From Owenia fusiformis (taxonomy: Eukaryota > Annelida > Polychaeta > Sabellida > Oweniidae), in assembly GCA_903813345.2 (NCBI GenBank), contig CAIIXF020000003.1, positions 6,473,815 through 6,537,814 on the forward strand: a stretch of 64,000 nt of DNA, read 5' to 3'. This document shows, one piece after another, positions 44,063-59,396 of this stretch (positions within the stretch are counted from its first letter, which is position 1; every line of letters starts with the position of its first letter). The notes beneath the pieces were generated by a model. It made no database searches. It saw only the letters and a program-made list of their open reading frames with translations, and was not told where the DNA came from. Both the position numbers and the translations under genes were made by a program.

Positions 44063-45110
44063 ATTATCAGAAAGCATCTGTCTATGGTTTGATCCATATC
44101 TACAAACTGATAATGATAACAAGAGGAATTATCATTATCTCCTGAGAACATGATCAAAAGTTACCATGGCAACATATCACTCCTGCATCCGAATCCCACC
44201 CTGACCAAAATGACTAACCTGACACCAACTCCGTTTAAAAATATTTTTTGTATTTTTCATAAACACATTTTCTAGTGCCTGTATTGGTGTCATATTCCGG
44301 GATTAAAGGTCAAAAAAATTATCACCAAAGTTATTTCAGTGCATTATCTGGTTTGTGTTAGTTCGTCTGGAGTTCCTATATGAATTCCAGAAGTTGGTGG
44401 AAGAGTGTCAAAAACTTGCTAAGTGATAACTGAAGAAGCTGTATATATTACACCCTGAATGTAAAAATGTCATCGAGCCATTTCCTCAACAAGATAAATG
44501 AAGGGAATTTTAAAAATTCACTTAAAATTTGATTTTCTCTTTATTCTTCCAACTGTCAGAAGTATGGGCCTAACATAAAATGATACAACTTTTCTGACTT
44601 TTAGATCAACCAGTAAGAAAAATAAATATTACCAGAAATCTAAAAATCTGGTAGACCACTGAATCTGATATCAAGAGAGCTCTACCCATGCATAAAACTC
44701 CCTTTCGTCCATGTCAATTCCTTGCCATTTCACTCATAATTCAAACCAAATCATGAATTTTTACATCTCCACATAGTTTCACATCCAGACATTACATCCA
44801 GAGGTTTAATTTCTCAGATATTCATCGATATGTTTCTCTATTTAGCACATATAGGATGACATCAAGGGGATGTTTTTGATGGATAAGCCGAGGGCATGTG
44901 GCTAGAGATTAGCAAGAACAACACACTTGGCGCCTACTTTCATTAACACTCCTGCCATGAAAACAGCTGTCATGGTTGCAATCATCACAGACTACTGGGA
45001 GGGTATATTTGATAGCCCCCACCCAGCTCCCCAGCTTGCTTTTACTCAATACAGGAGATGAAGGGAAACAGGCCAGGCTACCAGACCACTTATCTGTTGT
45101 TGCTAAACAT
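44063..45110. other. Non-coding DNA
   Basis: No exon or repeat that I can support. The stretch 44900-45000 is less AT-rich than its surroundings (cttggcgcctac, aacagctgtcatgg) and could be a conserved regulatory block, which is not decidable here. Confidence 0.35.
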
Positions 45111-45134
45111 GAGAAATATCAACCAGATTTTACT

Positions 45135-45300
45135 CTACCAGAATTGGCTGTGTTGGGCTTTGCTATGGCTTTGCTATATGCTATGTTGGGCTTTACTATA
45201 CCAGGATTTTCTATGCTGGGCCTTACCATGCCAGGTCTTGCTCTTACTCTCATGGGCCTTACTCTACCAGGCCTTGCTCTCATAGGCCTTGCTACTATCG
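45135..45300. repeat. Degenerate tandem repeat ttgctatgctgggccttactataccagg
   Basis: Six or so imperfect copies of about 26-30 bp. They create a plus-strand open frame rich in Met, Leu, Gly and Pro (44976-45389), which I treat as non-coding. Confidence 0.75.
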
Positions 45301-48300
45301 CACATTATAAAAGGCAATTGTACCCTAATGGTATTACAACTTTCAGAATCTTAAATAAATTGGTAATATCCATATTTTTGAAAAAATGAAATAAATGAAA
45401 ATATATACATGCACACAAATCAGTAAATCAGGTCCCAAACGATTCACTTTTATGATAAAAAATATACAGAGAGGAATCTGAGAGGACAAGTATATAATTC
45501 CAGAAAAATATCTCATTGAAAATTCTGAGTGAAAATAACAGGAACAAGCTGCATGATTTGGACAGGAAATCGAGTATAATACACTCAGATTTTATCCAGA
45601 TGTATGCCTGTGTTGTGTAGGGGGGTCTGGTTGGGCTATACCTTGACACAAAATATCAGAGATGTTACACTTAAAAATACAAAATAGTGTCACAAAATGA
45701 GAAATAAGCAAGGAATAACACAAAGAAACATTGAATTAACAATATAATTGATTCATAAATACAAGAAAATCAGATATTTATATGGCCTTGCAGAGAAAAA
45801 GCGCTCTAATAATGGTGGTCAGGATGATATTTTAATCCTGGTCAATCTGAGATTCCATCTCTGATCATGTAGAAGCTGTCAGGATTGATAGACACCAGTT
45901 GCTACAGGCACTGGTTAGTTATAGTGTTTGACATACACCAGCCACTAGACATAGGTCCTGCTATACTACACTTCTGGTTACACAGCTCCTGGTTCCACCC
46001 TAAACACAGACTACCTGTTTATTCCATCTAACTTGTTTGTGCCTCCAAAAAGGCAAGATAAGCAATACCCCGAGGGGCTAACATTAGACTTTCTTTAATA
46101 GAAGCAGTACCAAAATGTTCAAAAGGGTGCATAACACACCCTGTTTGTTCTATCATCCCATTTTCCATAGTATCCAAAAACCTACAATGGGGTACGATTT
46201 CCTTATTTGGCTCTTGAAAGATTCAACCCAGCTTTCCTACATTTACGTGGACGATCATTAAGAGAGAGAAAAGAAAAGAGGAAAGAAAATATGGGAGAAG
46301 GATACATATGTACATCCTCCGAACACAGGTCTCCAGAACTCGTGCCTCATTCTTCCAAAGAAGGAAGGAATGTAGTGGATGATGATGTCTGGAACCCTGC
46401 ATTCGGAGGATGACATATGTTGTATGTGAATGTGTATTAACTTTATGCATAAATGTTCATCAAATATGGTTGTTCTTTCAAGACTAAAACGAGAATATTC
46501 AAATTAGCATGATAGTATTCCAGCTGACAAGAGTCACAGATGCAGAAACCAGCATTTTTAGCTTTTTATGGTGATAGTTAAATAAATTATTTGGAACATT
46601 TTGTTCTTGTTATAGTTTTATCATATTTCTGGCTATATTACAAGTCAGAGCATCTCTAGCTAGCTACAATCCCCTATGCCCCCTCCCCCGTGTGGCTCCC
46701 CACAATGTGGAGACACAGATAAGGGACTGGGGTCAGACTTGAAGTAAGACAAAACTCATTCCCTTTTTAGAGGAACACTTTTTCACTCATATGACACCTA
46801 ACCATATCCAATTTTATGGCAAAAAAATCATCAGACTTGATTAGCCTCTGATGTCGTGAAAGCAATAGAAACAAGAGAAGGCATTATATCCAGAATAGTC
46901 TAGCTTCATCCCCCTAATCACCCTGCAGGAGATCATATAATTCCAATGCTCTATATATATATATCCACAGACAGAATAACAAAGACCTAGGAATAAATTG
47001 TCAACTAATAAGAATGGCTGCCGCATTTGTAAACTAATCTTTTAATAAAGAAAGAATTAGAATAGGAAAGTGAAAGATAACGAATATAAAGCGCTGGATA
47101 TATTTATAAGGTCAATTAGATAAATCATACAAAAAGATTAAAATAGAATAAAATGGAGAGAGAAAATATGAAATAGAGTGACATATTATTTTTAGGTCCA
47201 AGAAATTCAATTCTTGATGATGATGATTAGTGACTGCCATCTGATTTCTAAAAAATTGTCTTCCCACAAAATTATTTTACTAATATTTCCCTTTAATTCC
47301 TCATAGAGACAAGTGACAAAATATATAAGAATATTATCAATATACAAGATATTTGAAATATACAAGAAATAACATTATTTCCCTGACAGGTAATCTCTAA
47401 TGGAAAGAGGAAATGTATAGGATCATAGATAAAAGAGAATCTTTTTGTAAGGGTAATTAATGAGAATATATTAAACACCTGGGTCTAATTCATTTCTGAT
47501 GGCTTATGATGATGAACTTCTCCACTTGCCTGAAAATCATCATTTCCCTATATTATTTTTCTGGAGAATTTATGATATTTGGGCATTATACATACTCGTC
47601 AATAATCCCTCCCCCCCGCATTTTGACCTGTGCCCTGTATGTCAGTGCTTGTACTAAGTATGTATATTATAACAGTGCAATAATTCTATCGAACACCAAT
47701 ATGGCTAAACTTTTTTGTTGATGGTTAAGTTATTTTTACATAAAAGTTTGGGAAAATTTCATACGGAATCTTAATTTTTAATGTTGACATTTGATGATAA
47801 GTTCAAATGGTATATTTTTAATTGATTGTTTTTTACACCAATTAATTTTGATATGATTCATTGCAATAAATTCAATTTCAATAAAATCGATTCAATGAAT
47901 GGAAAATCTTTAACATTAAAAACAGAAAGGGATATTTTAAGGTCATGCTCATAGTCATAGGTTAATTAACTTGCAAATCTTATAAAAACATAACCTTGAA
48001 ATCATATTAATATCCATGTGTACAGTTCCACAATGTGCTGGGAAAAAACAGTGTTGTTTTACACCCCCCCCCTCATTCCAATTCCAGGCAGGTAATTTAT
48101 TTGTTTTTCCAGTTGATGGACATTGAAGTGTGATTTTGTGTATCTAACAAGATAATAGTTTCACCACAGCTTTTTTATTGTCCACTTGAAATGTCTATAA
48201 AAGCTGAGATAGCTCTTAAAGGGCCATGCCCTATTGCCCTTTGACCACATCTTTGTTAAAGGGTGATGCCCTTTAAACCTTTTATCCACCCTACATTAGT

Positions 48301-51300
48301 TACTGTCTTCAAACCTAATTATTATCCATCAACTAAAATATGTGTATGGGTAATTTAGACTCAAGGAGCGTTAAGACAAAACACTACTATTTTATTAAGA
48401 TACATGAATTATTGGTTATGCATGCGTTTACTACAGAGGACCCATATATTTTTTAAGTAGGATGGTACCCATTGTATTATATTGTCACAAACATAGTTGC
48501 TCAGTTATTGATGAAGAAATGGTATAACAAGCTCAATATTGTGGTATATGCCAGTGAAAAAGGAGGCAATCAGCATATGTGGTAAACAGTAGAAGCTATT
48601 GACTGCACACACACATGGTGGTGTGCAGCCCTTTCAAGAAATAAAAGAATTAAGGCCATTTTATGCATTATCTCATCAAAATTTGCATCAAATGCTGCAT
48701 TTTTGGACATTTATAAGAGTTTATGTTGTCATGTTCAGTCCTCGTGAGTATTCGTTGTTATTCAATTGTTGTTTCTCTGTTTTCGAATTTAAAATGTGAT
48801 AGTGCTTTGTTTTGCGAGGGTCAAGGGAGGGGGGACACACCTTGGGATATTTCACCTGCTTTTACATGGACAGTTCCTGGATACCCTGTACACCTGCTTC
48901 ACACTTCCATCTGTCTTTAACTCATATCATACATGTTCCTGACCAGGTTGATTTCAATATAATGCTAACAATGGATAAAAAATATAAACTAATTAATTGC
49001 TTTGTTATTCATGTTCCAATGGGGAGTTATTTTCAAGGTGGCCCTGAAGTATGTATTATCAATTCTGATACTCTATTAACACCTGTCTATACATTTGATC
49101 ATTAATAATCAATTGTTTAATTAATTTATCATTGTTTTCTGTTGTTTTTTGGTGATAGCTACTAGCTTATTAATGGAAAAATGTTAGGAGAGAACTAAAT
49201 GGAAACTGAGAATAATGAAAACAGCTGCGGTTCACAGAATGAGAACATGACAGACTGATCTACTATCTAGTTTTCCATGACAGACCAATATACTATCTAT
49301 TTTTTCATGACAAACACTGTAACTGTATTTTAAATAAATGACATACTTTATAGAATAGTAGACAAGAGATGACATAATTCCATGGTCACTCTGTACTTCC
49401 CGTGATATTCATATAGATGTAGCTATTCAATTAAATTCACATTAAAATGCTCACATATTTTCATCATCTGATCAAAGGTTTCATGTTTAAAAATCAATTG
49501 ATAATTAGCCGCAGTTTGAGCCCACCCCAGGCACCCCTCACATAAATGGTCAGCTATTAAAAACAGCTATTATTACAAACAAAGGGAAAACACATCAGTT
49601 TATATTACACAAATGCCCACCCTGTAGTAACAATAATTAATTGTTAGGTTCTAATTATAAACACCCTGTAGACTGTAGAGAAATCACAGCCTGTACTGTC
49701 CTACATGTATATTATCTCCCAATGTGTTAGCATAAGGGGCCCAGCTGGGTGAATTAGGGCTCTTAAATGAAAATGTTATGACTCCTTTACACTTAACATA
49801 ATTAGTTAATTACTTAAATTAGGCGGTTGACCAGATGGGGTATTCTCCAATAAAGTAACAGTCTTCCTCGCAGACAAGGGGATATACACAATATGTTGTT
49901 CTATTATTATGTGACAGGTTTTTTCAACTGACTTGATAAATTGAACTTGAATCCCTTGTGGTTTGGAATCTGGGCTAATTGTCTGGATCTACTGGGTTCT
50001 CATTAATAGCCATTCCAAATGGTCAACAGATTTATTTTGAAGTAATGATATCATATCATACTCCACATAGAATGAGGTTCCAAGTACATATGGTTCATAT
50101 ATCCGCATTATTCAGACTCCCAGTGTTCTTCCGAGTATTTTTTCTGAACAAATTTTCATTTTCACACTTCTGCACGGAATGTTGGTCAAAATGTGCAAAT
50201 TCCTTTTTTGAAGATATGAAGTGGATGCTAACCCATCTTTCATATTCTCACTTGATTGAATGCTAAAAAACGATCATCTGGTCCTTCTCTACAATACAAG
50301 ACCATATTCACTCATCCCCGATTTACTAACTCATCAACATATTGTCAGTCTGACACATTGCCCCAAGAAATGATTTCATGAACATTCACCAGATTCAAAT
50401 TGTCAATATCTTCTTAGGGTTATGGACCAGACTGTCTTAAATATAAAACTTACCAAACATGGCGTGTAGAAAATCCAGTGTAACGTCTGCAGAACTCACT
50501 CAATATCTATATGGAAATTTTACAACTGCACTGTATGTGGGTTACAAATTAGTATAGAATATTGGCTATTCACAATTTGCAATTTTTAGACTATCTGCTT
50601 TGCCAGCATCTTATACAGGCTGATACCGAGCGCTATATGAAATGAGACTGTAAGTCTCCTGTCAAGTCAATATTTCACGGGTATCAAAGATCTATGAAAT
50701 TGTAATAGTCCAGAGTTGCAACATCCCAATGTGTTCAAAGTAAACTCACTCTCAATCCAATTATTGGTGCTGTCCAAAGAATGTGCTATTGCAATACTGT
50801 GTTATGTTTCTAGATTACAGACTCAATCAAATTCACGATTCTTCCAAATTTTCTTGTGAAATTCCAAATTGAAGATGAATCCTCAAAGAAGCATTTGAAG
50901 CTGTATTCTTACTTTGTGTAAAAATGTAAAATATTTACCACTTTTTCTTATATTTAAAGAGGAATGGAGACAATTTGGAAAGTGAATTTTGAATTATTTG
51001 GCAAGGTTCACGTCTAGATTACCACTAATCCCAATGGAATACAGTCCATATTGAGCCTAGCAAATAACAGTAGCTTTAGAAACTAATATTTAGATTTACT
51101 CCAATTTTGATATATTGAGAAATTCTCTAGTCCTATAATTCCTTGATATTGCCTCCATGGAATAAAAGTTTATCTCATGAGTTATCGTATCTATCGTCTA
51201 AATATCCCCTAGTTCTGTTTGTATGCCTGTGATTTTACAAGGACTTAATGTAAAAACCTGCCTCACACTATGCTACTTTAGACAAACATTCTCCAATAGA

Positions 51301-53540
51301 AAGTGAGAAAATCATATAATGAAACATGCCCTTTCAAAAAAGTCAACCCTGCACCAAACCAGTATGCGACCAAAACTGCAACTTTTCCAAAAAAACTCAG
51401 GTATTGCTAAACCCCTCAAGACCAAACTAAATCTGTAAATATCTGAAAACTCATTTTACAAGTACTCCAAAAAAGTAACATGCTAAAAATAGACCAAAAA
51501 GCTAAAAATTCTGCAAGATTCTGAAACATGGTTCTCAACAATGGAAAGTCAACACAATCTCCGTTATTGACTAAAATCTCCGCAAGTCTCCCACAATTCA
51601 AAGCTGCTCTCACGCTCGTCCATTGTCCCGTCACCCAGTGGTTTTAGCTAGAATAACATGTAATGATTACTTTCACTAAGAGCACTTAATTGACGTCTTA
51701 GTCCTTTGATTCCCTTTATGGAAGAATATTATTATTCTTTTACATTCTTGTCTTGTGTATATAAAGTCTAATGGCATGTGGGAAATATCACACCTACTGA
51801 ATATATTCTATATTAAGTGAACCAATGTCATGTGAATACCTCTTTTAAGTGAACACTAAACAGTTAGTGTTATGTGAACACCTCTGCTCTCTAATATGAA
51901 TACTCCTTTAATGTGAATACGTCAAAGTGAACACTATGGTCACAAATACCATTGAAGTGATCATCCAACACTTCAAAACATGAACAGCTTAGGGCAAATA
52001 CCATTCAGACACTCATCACATCATTCTGTTTTGAAATTAGAGAGAAAAATGCAAAAAGGATGTCTCATGATGGGCAAATACCGATCACATGACGTTCAAT
52101 CATGCAAAGGGGATCGGGGTTGGACCATAGTCGAACCAGTAGTTGATAAACTGACTGTTTGAATGCACATACAATAAATTATTGAAATAATTTATGATGA
52201 CAAATAGTGGATGTATTGTCCCAAACAGACATTTACATTAATAGAACATTTTTCAAAACTCAACCAACATATTCCATCAAACTAAAAATCAGATTGATTA
52301 GTGAATAAAAACCATATCTTTCATGCATTATTATCAGATCTAGCTCAATAAGTAATTTATGGGCAGTTAGAAATCATATTCACATTCAGGGCCAAGTTGT
52401 CCAAACATGTGGTCAGGAATATGGATATGACAAACTGAATAACCAAATTCTCGACTGTCAATAGAAGCTGTATAAAATCAATGTATGCAGTCTGTGATAC
52501 AATGTAATTCTTTGACATATGGCAACCAGGGCTGCAAACAGATTTTGAAATGGGGTGGACTTTCAGCGAGTCCCTTGCCACAGAGCAAGAAACACAATAT
52601 GCACACAAATGGGAATCAGTCAACATGCTCCCCCAGAAAAGTTGATATTTTAAAAGTCTTATGGTGGCACTTGGCTAGTTTTGGTAATGCAAAAATGTTT
52701 TTAGATAGTTTTCTTGTCTAAATCTGTGGTATGAGTACGATATCATATGCAAAATTAACTCATAGTTTTTGAAACTAAATAAAACGGAAATTATCAAACT
52801 CAGCAATGAATCAGGCAAAAGTTTTCAAATTAACTAAAGAACATTACTGTCCAAGAAATCAAGAATCAGAGAAAAATGAGATACTGAGGAGACGATTGCT
52901 TTGAAATATTACGATTGGTTTTGTTCATCCAGTAATTTTATATCATTTTGGACATTTAATCAGCTATTAGTTTGACAATTTATATCATAATCATCATAAC
53001 ATAATTTTTTCCATGATTAAAAAATAAAGAACACTACTGTGTAGGCCCTATAATCTGTTTTATTTTCAGTTTAACTATGTCAATCAATGGAATATTATGG
53101 TCACGGATGAAAGCCTATAGGTCAAGGGCTGATCAAGTATAACCTTAATGTTAATGTCAATTTATCACAAACGTACTTCATTTGAGTGCCTCATTGTTAA
53201 TAAAGTAAATAAATAAAAATAACAAATACTGCAAACCTGTTGGTTTATTCACAAGCTTCATTTTAGATTTTTAATCAATTTGACAAGTTTTGATAATTTA
53301 CCAACATTGCTCATAGTATCGAAATAACGAAAAGGCATTGGAATTATAAAAAAGATTAGCACAATTATATAAAAAGAAAAGAAAAATATGTTTTTTTCTA
53401 TCATGATAAAAAATTAATTTTTTCAGTATACTGTTCATTGACAATATCTGACATATTGTGGTTAAAACGTTTCAATGGCATTCTCTCTGACAACTAAACA
53501 ATCATTTGCTCCTGTATAAACAATCAATTAATTTGAAAAA
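45301..53540. other. 8.2 kb of non-coding DNA, no supported exon
   Basis: Scattered open frames are short and lack family motifs. Minor features: a degenerate aagtgaacac / tgtgaatac repeat near 51810-51960, and AGGGCATCACCC-like inverted words near 48220-48275. A weak candidate for the MTG/ETO first exon lies at 51614-51623. Confidence 0.4.
51614..51623 (-). CDS. Weak candidate for the MTG/ETO first coding exon (Met-Asp-Glu)
   Basis: On the minus strand, gggacaATGGACGAGC is followed by GTGAGAGC. The ATG has A at -3 and G at +4, and the putative donor leaves codon phase 1, as required by the exon at 35344; the join would read Met-Asp-Glu-His then [10 protein letters not shown]. Some vertebrate isoforms also start with a very short coding exon. 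Ten coding bases carry almost no statistical weight, so this is only a pointer. Confidence 0.15.
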
Positions 53541-54055
53541 CAAAAATGGGTTGCTTTTACTGTAACACAGGATTTTTTTAAAGTCGACCATGTAAATTCT
53601 AAAAACAAAACAAAAATAGTCTGCTTTACTGTAATACGTGATTTGAAGGGCTTTGATATTTCTAAAAGATGCCCTTGTAAATTCTCATAAATTCAAAAAA
53701 ATAAAACAAAAATAGGCTGCTTTTACTGTAATACGTGTTATGTAGGGCTTTGATATTTCTAAAAGTTGCCCTTGTAAATTCTAATAAATTCTAAAAAAAA
53801 AAAATAGGCTGCTTTTCTGTAATACGTGATTTGAAGGGCTTTGATATTTCTAAAAGTTGCCCTTGTAAATTCTAAAAAATAAAACAAAAATAGGCTGCTT
53901 TTACTGTAATACGTGTTATGTAGGGCTTTGATATTTCTAAAAGTTGCCCTTGTAAATTCTAATGAATTCTAAAAAACAGAACAAAAATAGGCTGCTTTTC
54001 TGTAATACATGATTTGTAGGGCTTTGATTAAAGTTGCCCTTGTAAATTCTAACTT
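53541..54055. repeat. ~95-bp tandem repeat, about 5.5 copies
   Basis: The unit contains aaaataggctgcttttactg, taatacgtg, agggctttgatatttctaaa and gttgcccttgtaaattcta. Two subtypes (gtgatttgaag and gtgttatgtag) alternate, which points to dimer amplification. Confidence 0.9.
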
Positions 54056-57000
54056 TGCTTGGTGCTTTATCAACATCATAAAATATATTAAAACCCTCAT
54101 TCATCATATATAGTTGGTAATGACTAATGGTTCAATTATTTATACTAATAAATAATAGTGGTTGAGGGGTGATTATCAAAATGAAATATCGCCAATGTCA
54201 TTCGAAGACCCCTTCGGTTTTGCTTCTTAGAAGAGAGTTTCATTATAACTGCATCCAAATGTACGAGGCTATGACAATCAGGGTAACTAACTTCTAATTT
54301 AACTTTCTAGAAATCTGAATGATGAAGTTGCCCCTTTCATTATAATTGATTTTGCTCCTTAAAAGAGAGCTTCTACTAGTTTCTGAGGCTCATTTACTAA
54401 TTCTAATTTCAAGTTAACTTCATTAAAATTCAGAAATGTTTAGATATAGAATGTCCAGGGTGTAATTTTAAACATAGGCATAACATTTGAATTGTCTCAT
54501 CTAAGGTGAATTTTCAGGACAAAATATTACAAGAATGAAATAAGTCTAATCATCTAAACACTAAAAATATGAAATATTATTACTATAACCAAGATATATT
54601 TCCAATCATAATTTTCAATAGTTAGTAAATGGACATATTCCTAATTATAGATTTGACAAATTAATGACCATATTAATAACATGAATATATATTTTTGTAG
54701 CTTTTAAAAATGTGTGTATGATAATTAGAGGACATTGACATAATACATATATAATATAAATATTACATACAACATAATGAAATAAATATTAATTTTGTGC
54801 AGAACATGCTGGTTGAAGTATGGTTTTTATAATTTTATATGAAATGCATGCAGGAGTTGGTCCAGCTGCAGGTAGCTTAAGTTTATACATGTTTACTGAA
54901 CAATCTAAAATGGTATAACCAATGAATAAATATATTCATGATAAAATTCAATTTCTGGAGCATAGTGCTCTGTATATAATTAAAAAGTGCACTTTTGGCA
55001 ACATTTGAAACCTATCAAAATCAGATATCTAAAACTCATACCAATAGTAAAAATAAAAAAGACTTTTTATTCAGAAAAATTATTATCAGAAACCAACAGA
55101 ATGTATACAAAATAAGCAATCTTAAGAGAAGCAAAGTTGAAGTTTTTGAAATATATACTAGTAACAATAAGTGAAAATGACTGATATTAGCTATGGGCTC
55201 TCAACTAGAGACTTATCCATCTCAAATTTGCAATTTCACATATCTTAACTACACCTAATTTTGGGGTGAAGATAACCCAAACATCGGATATAATAACCAA
55301 CATTAAATTTCAACAAAACATTATCTCAAAAATTCACTTACTTGCAAGCTGCTGAAGACACAGCATTTATGTCAGATGACAGTTTTCAACGATATCTCAA
55401 AAACCGTTTAGTATTTCTATATAATTCCCTAGTAATATCTATTACAGATGATATGTTACCATGTTCCTTTGGACATCATTTATTAGATCTGTCTAATCAC
55501 TTTATAATGAGTATTTAATAGATTATGAATTATAATGAGTAATTTCAGGTCGAGATGTGCCTGTAATCTCAGTTTTTATATGTAAATGTTCCAATATGTG
55601 TCTTTGTATATAAGTCTGTATTGTAATCCATGCAATGTTGTTATCTGTATGTCATGAAAAATCACTGATCATATAATGTTATATTATATTGTGTTATATC
55701 ATATAGTGCTATATCCTGTGAAAGAACCTTGCCATGTCCTGGTGATCACTGGCTCATCCAGCTGCTATGAGTTCTACTGAACAATTACTCAGAACTTGCA
55801 AGCCAGTGCCATATGTACAAGCCCTAGTCTACACAACTGGCCAATCAACACATTTTCCAAGCTGTCCAAAAATTATCACTTCAATGGAAATTCCTTTTTC
55901 CTAAAATTGTACAATCTAGTTTTATTTTTTTAACTTATTGTTCTGCAGGTTGTTAGGTAAATGAGAATTTTGATCATTTTTATGAACGATTCTTGAGTTT
56001 GGCTGATTTGATTGATTAAATAGTGACCACCTTGCCGAGTTCTAAAATATGATCTGTAATGGAGGCTAATACATCAGCTGCAGAGGAAACAGAGTGACTT
56101 GGTAAAATGGTACGCATGAAATCAATATTTCAAGAGACATAGCTATAACTGTAATATTGCCACCATAGTCGTCGATGCACTCAAATTGCAAAAAATGATA
56201 TTAAGGCAGATGAAAAAAAGTATTTAATCACCTTTCGTAACATTACTAAAAGCAATAGCAGATGTTTTATAAATTATACTATCAGATGAAATTAGTGAAA
56301 TACAGTCAAAGATAAATATTCACTCATGCTAGGATCCTTAATAATGACGATTAATAATGTTTAAGTAAATGAACATTTTTTTCAATAAATCTTAACAATT
56401 TAATAAAGAAAATGTAATTACTTACGTTTATGATGTTATGACAAGTGGATTGTATATAGAAGTATTGAAACAATGGGCAAAGTTTATTTAGCGTGGCAGC
56501 CCTCCTCAAATGACCCATGACAAAGGTGGTATTGATAAATACAATTCTTGAACATACTGTACAAACACTATGGGACGTCTATATTTAATTTTTCATATTT
56601 GCAAAAACAAATGCCGATTGATCATAAAATAGATGAGAATTAAACTTGCGTGAGATTACATAAATGTAAGAAATATGACAAGTGTACGGAGAAAAAATAA
56701 CAAATATAAAAGGGATGGCACTATTAAATATAAAATTGCTATAATTAAGATAGATTTTTCCTTTTACTATTTATTTGTACATTAAGACATGTCATAATCA
56801 ATGATTTTCAAAGCAAAAATATCATCAGTTTCATTTATGAAGACAATATTCTAATAATTATAGCAAATGCTAATGTACATAATATACATACGATACCTGC
56901 ATATAAATGGACCATGAAATTACACAAAAAGTCTTGTGTAATTAAAACTACTGAAATTAATAGAGATTATTACATCAACAACTTATAGAACATAATCTTA

Positions 57001-59396
57001 AGCGATAGCACAGTATACCTTATAGAAGCTGGTTTTCCCATCATGAACCAATATTCAAACCTGCTAAAAAGTCACAAGCCAGTCATCTAAATGCCAAGCC
57101 AAATATTGAAAAAACTAGACAACTGAATATCAAATAAATCACCAAATATCATCATCACACTCCAAATTATCCAAAATTGCAAAAATCTCTATCACTTCAT
57201 TCAATATTTTTAAAGAAAATCATAAAATTATCGAGGACAGACAGACGTAAAATCTTTTGGTAAATAATGAATGTTTTTGTTGCTTAATGGACTAAGCAGG
57301 CTAGCAGACTTTCCCCCAGTGGATGCTAGGAATGTTGCAGATAAAACTGCTATAGGGAGGAAAACAAAGATGTAGTGATTCAGGTTTTTTAACAAGTTCA
57401 TATCAATTCTACCCTTTTCTAGAAATTATCTAGTAATCACTATAAACCTCTGGACCTTTGAGTATTTCAATTCCATGGTGTTTAAAATATCTCAATGAAC
57501 AGAAGAGAATAGAAATACCCAGGACATTTATGCCAGAATCATAAAATTGAAAACCGCCAAATGTAGATGCATCTGCAGAATTTCATCTGTGAATTTTCCT
57601 TCAATTTTCCACTCTGAATCAGATCTTTCAATAAAGATTCTTGGAATATAAAACATACTTTAGGGGCCAGTTGTCTTTTTAAGGAAGCAAAATCAAACTA
57701 CATATATTACAAAAATAAAATTTTAAGTGTGAGACAGAATTTTGTATATTCTGCAAAAGATTATTTAGTTCATAAAATGAGATATAATATAACAATGACA
57801 TTTCAACTAACAGTAATAGTGATATTTCTATTTCAAATAAGGATGTATCACATTTTAACTTAAATGTCAAGTACATGGTGTGAAAAATAACAACATGTTA
57901 TAATAAATAGGTTTATACACATAGTGTAAATATAATATTTAAAATAACATTATTTCAAATAACTCAAAAAATAAAAAATCGAACATTCATCAAAACTTAA
58001 ACCGTTTAAAAACACAAGAAAAATATATCACCTACCAAGGGTGTCAATCAAATCTACATGAAGTTTTATGAAACAATAAAAGATAAACAAGTCCCAAAAC
58101 TCCAAAAATATCAGAAATATGTCAATTATGATCTAGAATTGAATTCTGGCAAAGTTGGGAAGGAGTAAATTCTCTAAGAGTCAGAGAAGCTGGGAAAGGC
58201 ATCAGGTAGTAACATGTAGCATCAGTTATAGTGTTGCTGTGTTAAAGATATGAAGCAGATGCAACAAAAACCTTACCACACGACTTCCAGAACCGACGCC
58301 AACAAAATTGCAAATTTCTCGAAAATATTTGAAAGAACACCCTAATTTTCTTCAACTTTAAAACAATCTAGAGTCTCCCCTCTAAGCCTGTCATAATAAT
58401 ATCTTCATATTGGTATTAATTCTTGGTGTATTTTCGCTTTAAAAACTTGACAGTTTTGAGAGTATTTGGATGGGCCGGTGATTGGAAACAGGGCCTGGGA
58501 AGAGAGAAGGCATACAGCTGGTCTAGGAATGTTTATAAAGTCTGCATAGACGCCAGCCAGTCTACTGCCCACATGGGCTTGTTGTGATATGCCAGGATAC
58601 AACCATAACATACACAGCACACACAAACATACAGCTATCTCAATCTTCCTGGCAGATATCAGGGGCCAGCGCATCAATGGCGGGGTAATTTTCAGGGGCC
58701 AGCACACCAAAGGAAAGTTCATTATTAGGGTACAGCACATCTATGTTAGCATCAGGGTAAAATTGGTGACTTATCAGAGTTGTGTGATTCAATAGTGGGG
58801 TATCAGGGGCCAGAACATCAAATATATATGATATAATAAATTTGAAAGCAAACTGGCTACAAACAAGAATCAACCAATTTGAGATAACATTTGCAAATAA
58901 AAATTCTGTAAAATGATGAGAGTAGGAAGAATGGGTGGTACATTCTGCTTCTCCTTAAGGAGTCAATTTCTCCTGTAGGTGTCAAATGAATACATGCACA
59001 GTGGTCATATCTCTTAATACATCCAATTCAATTCAATTCAATTACCTATGCATCAAGTGAAATCATCAAAAACAAACAATCAACATGAATACAAAACAAA
59101 CAAACATACAAACAAATAAACAAACATATTACAAACTGGAGATATCTTCAACATCAGCCATGGTGATAAATTAATTTACATGTTGGCATATCTAAATTGA
59201 AAGCACAAGCCTTACATGTGATCATGATGATGAAGTTAACAAGGCAAGAGAAACATATGGACATAATCCACTTGAACATGTGCTGGTTATTAAAAGATCA
59301 CCAGTAGAGATGTATAACAATGAGAATATAACTCAGGATGCATGGGAAAACATGTCATATTAATTAAAAAAAAGTCTTTAAGAATGATTCATTCTT
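54056..59396. other. 5.3 kb of non-coding AT-rich DNA
   Basis: No exon supported. Two aaaagagagcttc-type words lie near 54226-54240 and 54355-54373. A loose repeat of atcaggggccag lies near 58655-58815. A caaacaaa-rich stretch lies at 59090-59130. Confidence 0.45.

Noticed and set aside
44976-45389. 137-codon hydrophobic frame
   Set aside because: It is built on a degenerate 26-30 bp tandem repeat; no start context, family match or neighbouring exons.
46207-46413. 68-codon frame in relatively GC-rich DNA
   Set aside because: The peptide is low in conserved features and unrelated to flanking genes; treated as chance.
51416-51634. 72-codon minus-strand frame
   Set aside because: No family recognised; I kept only the separate short start/donor candidate within it as a weak lead.
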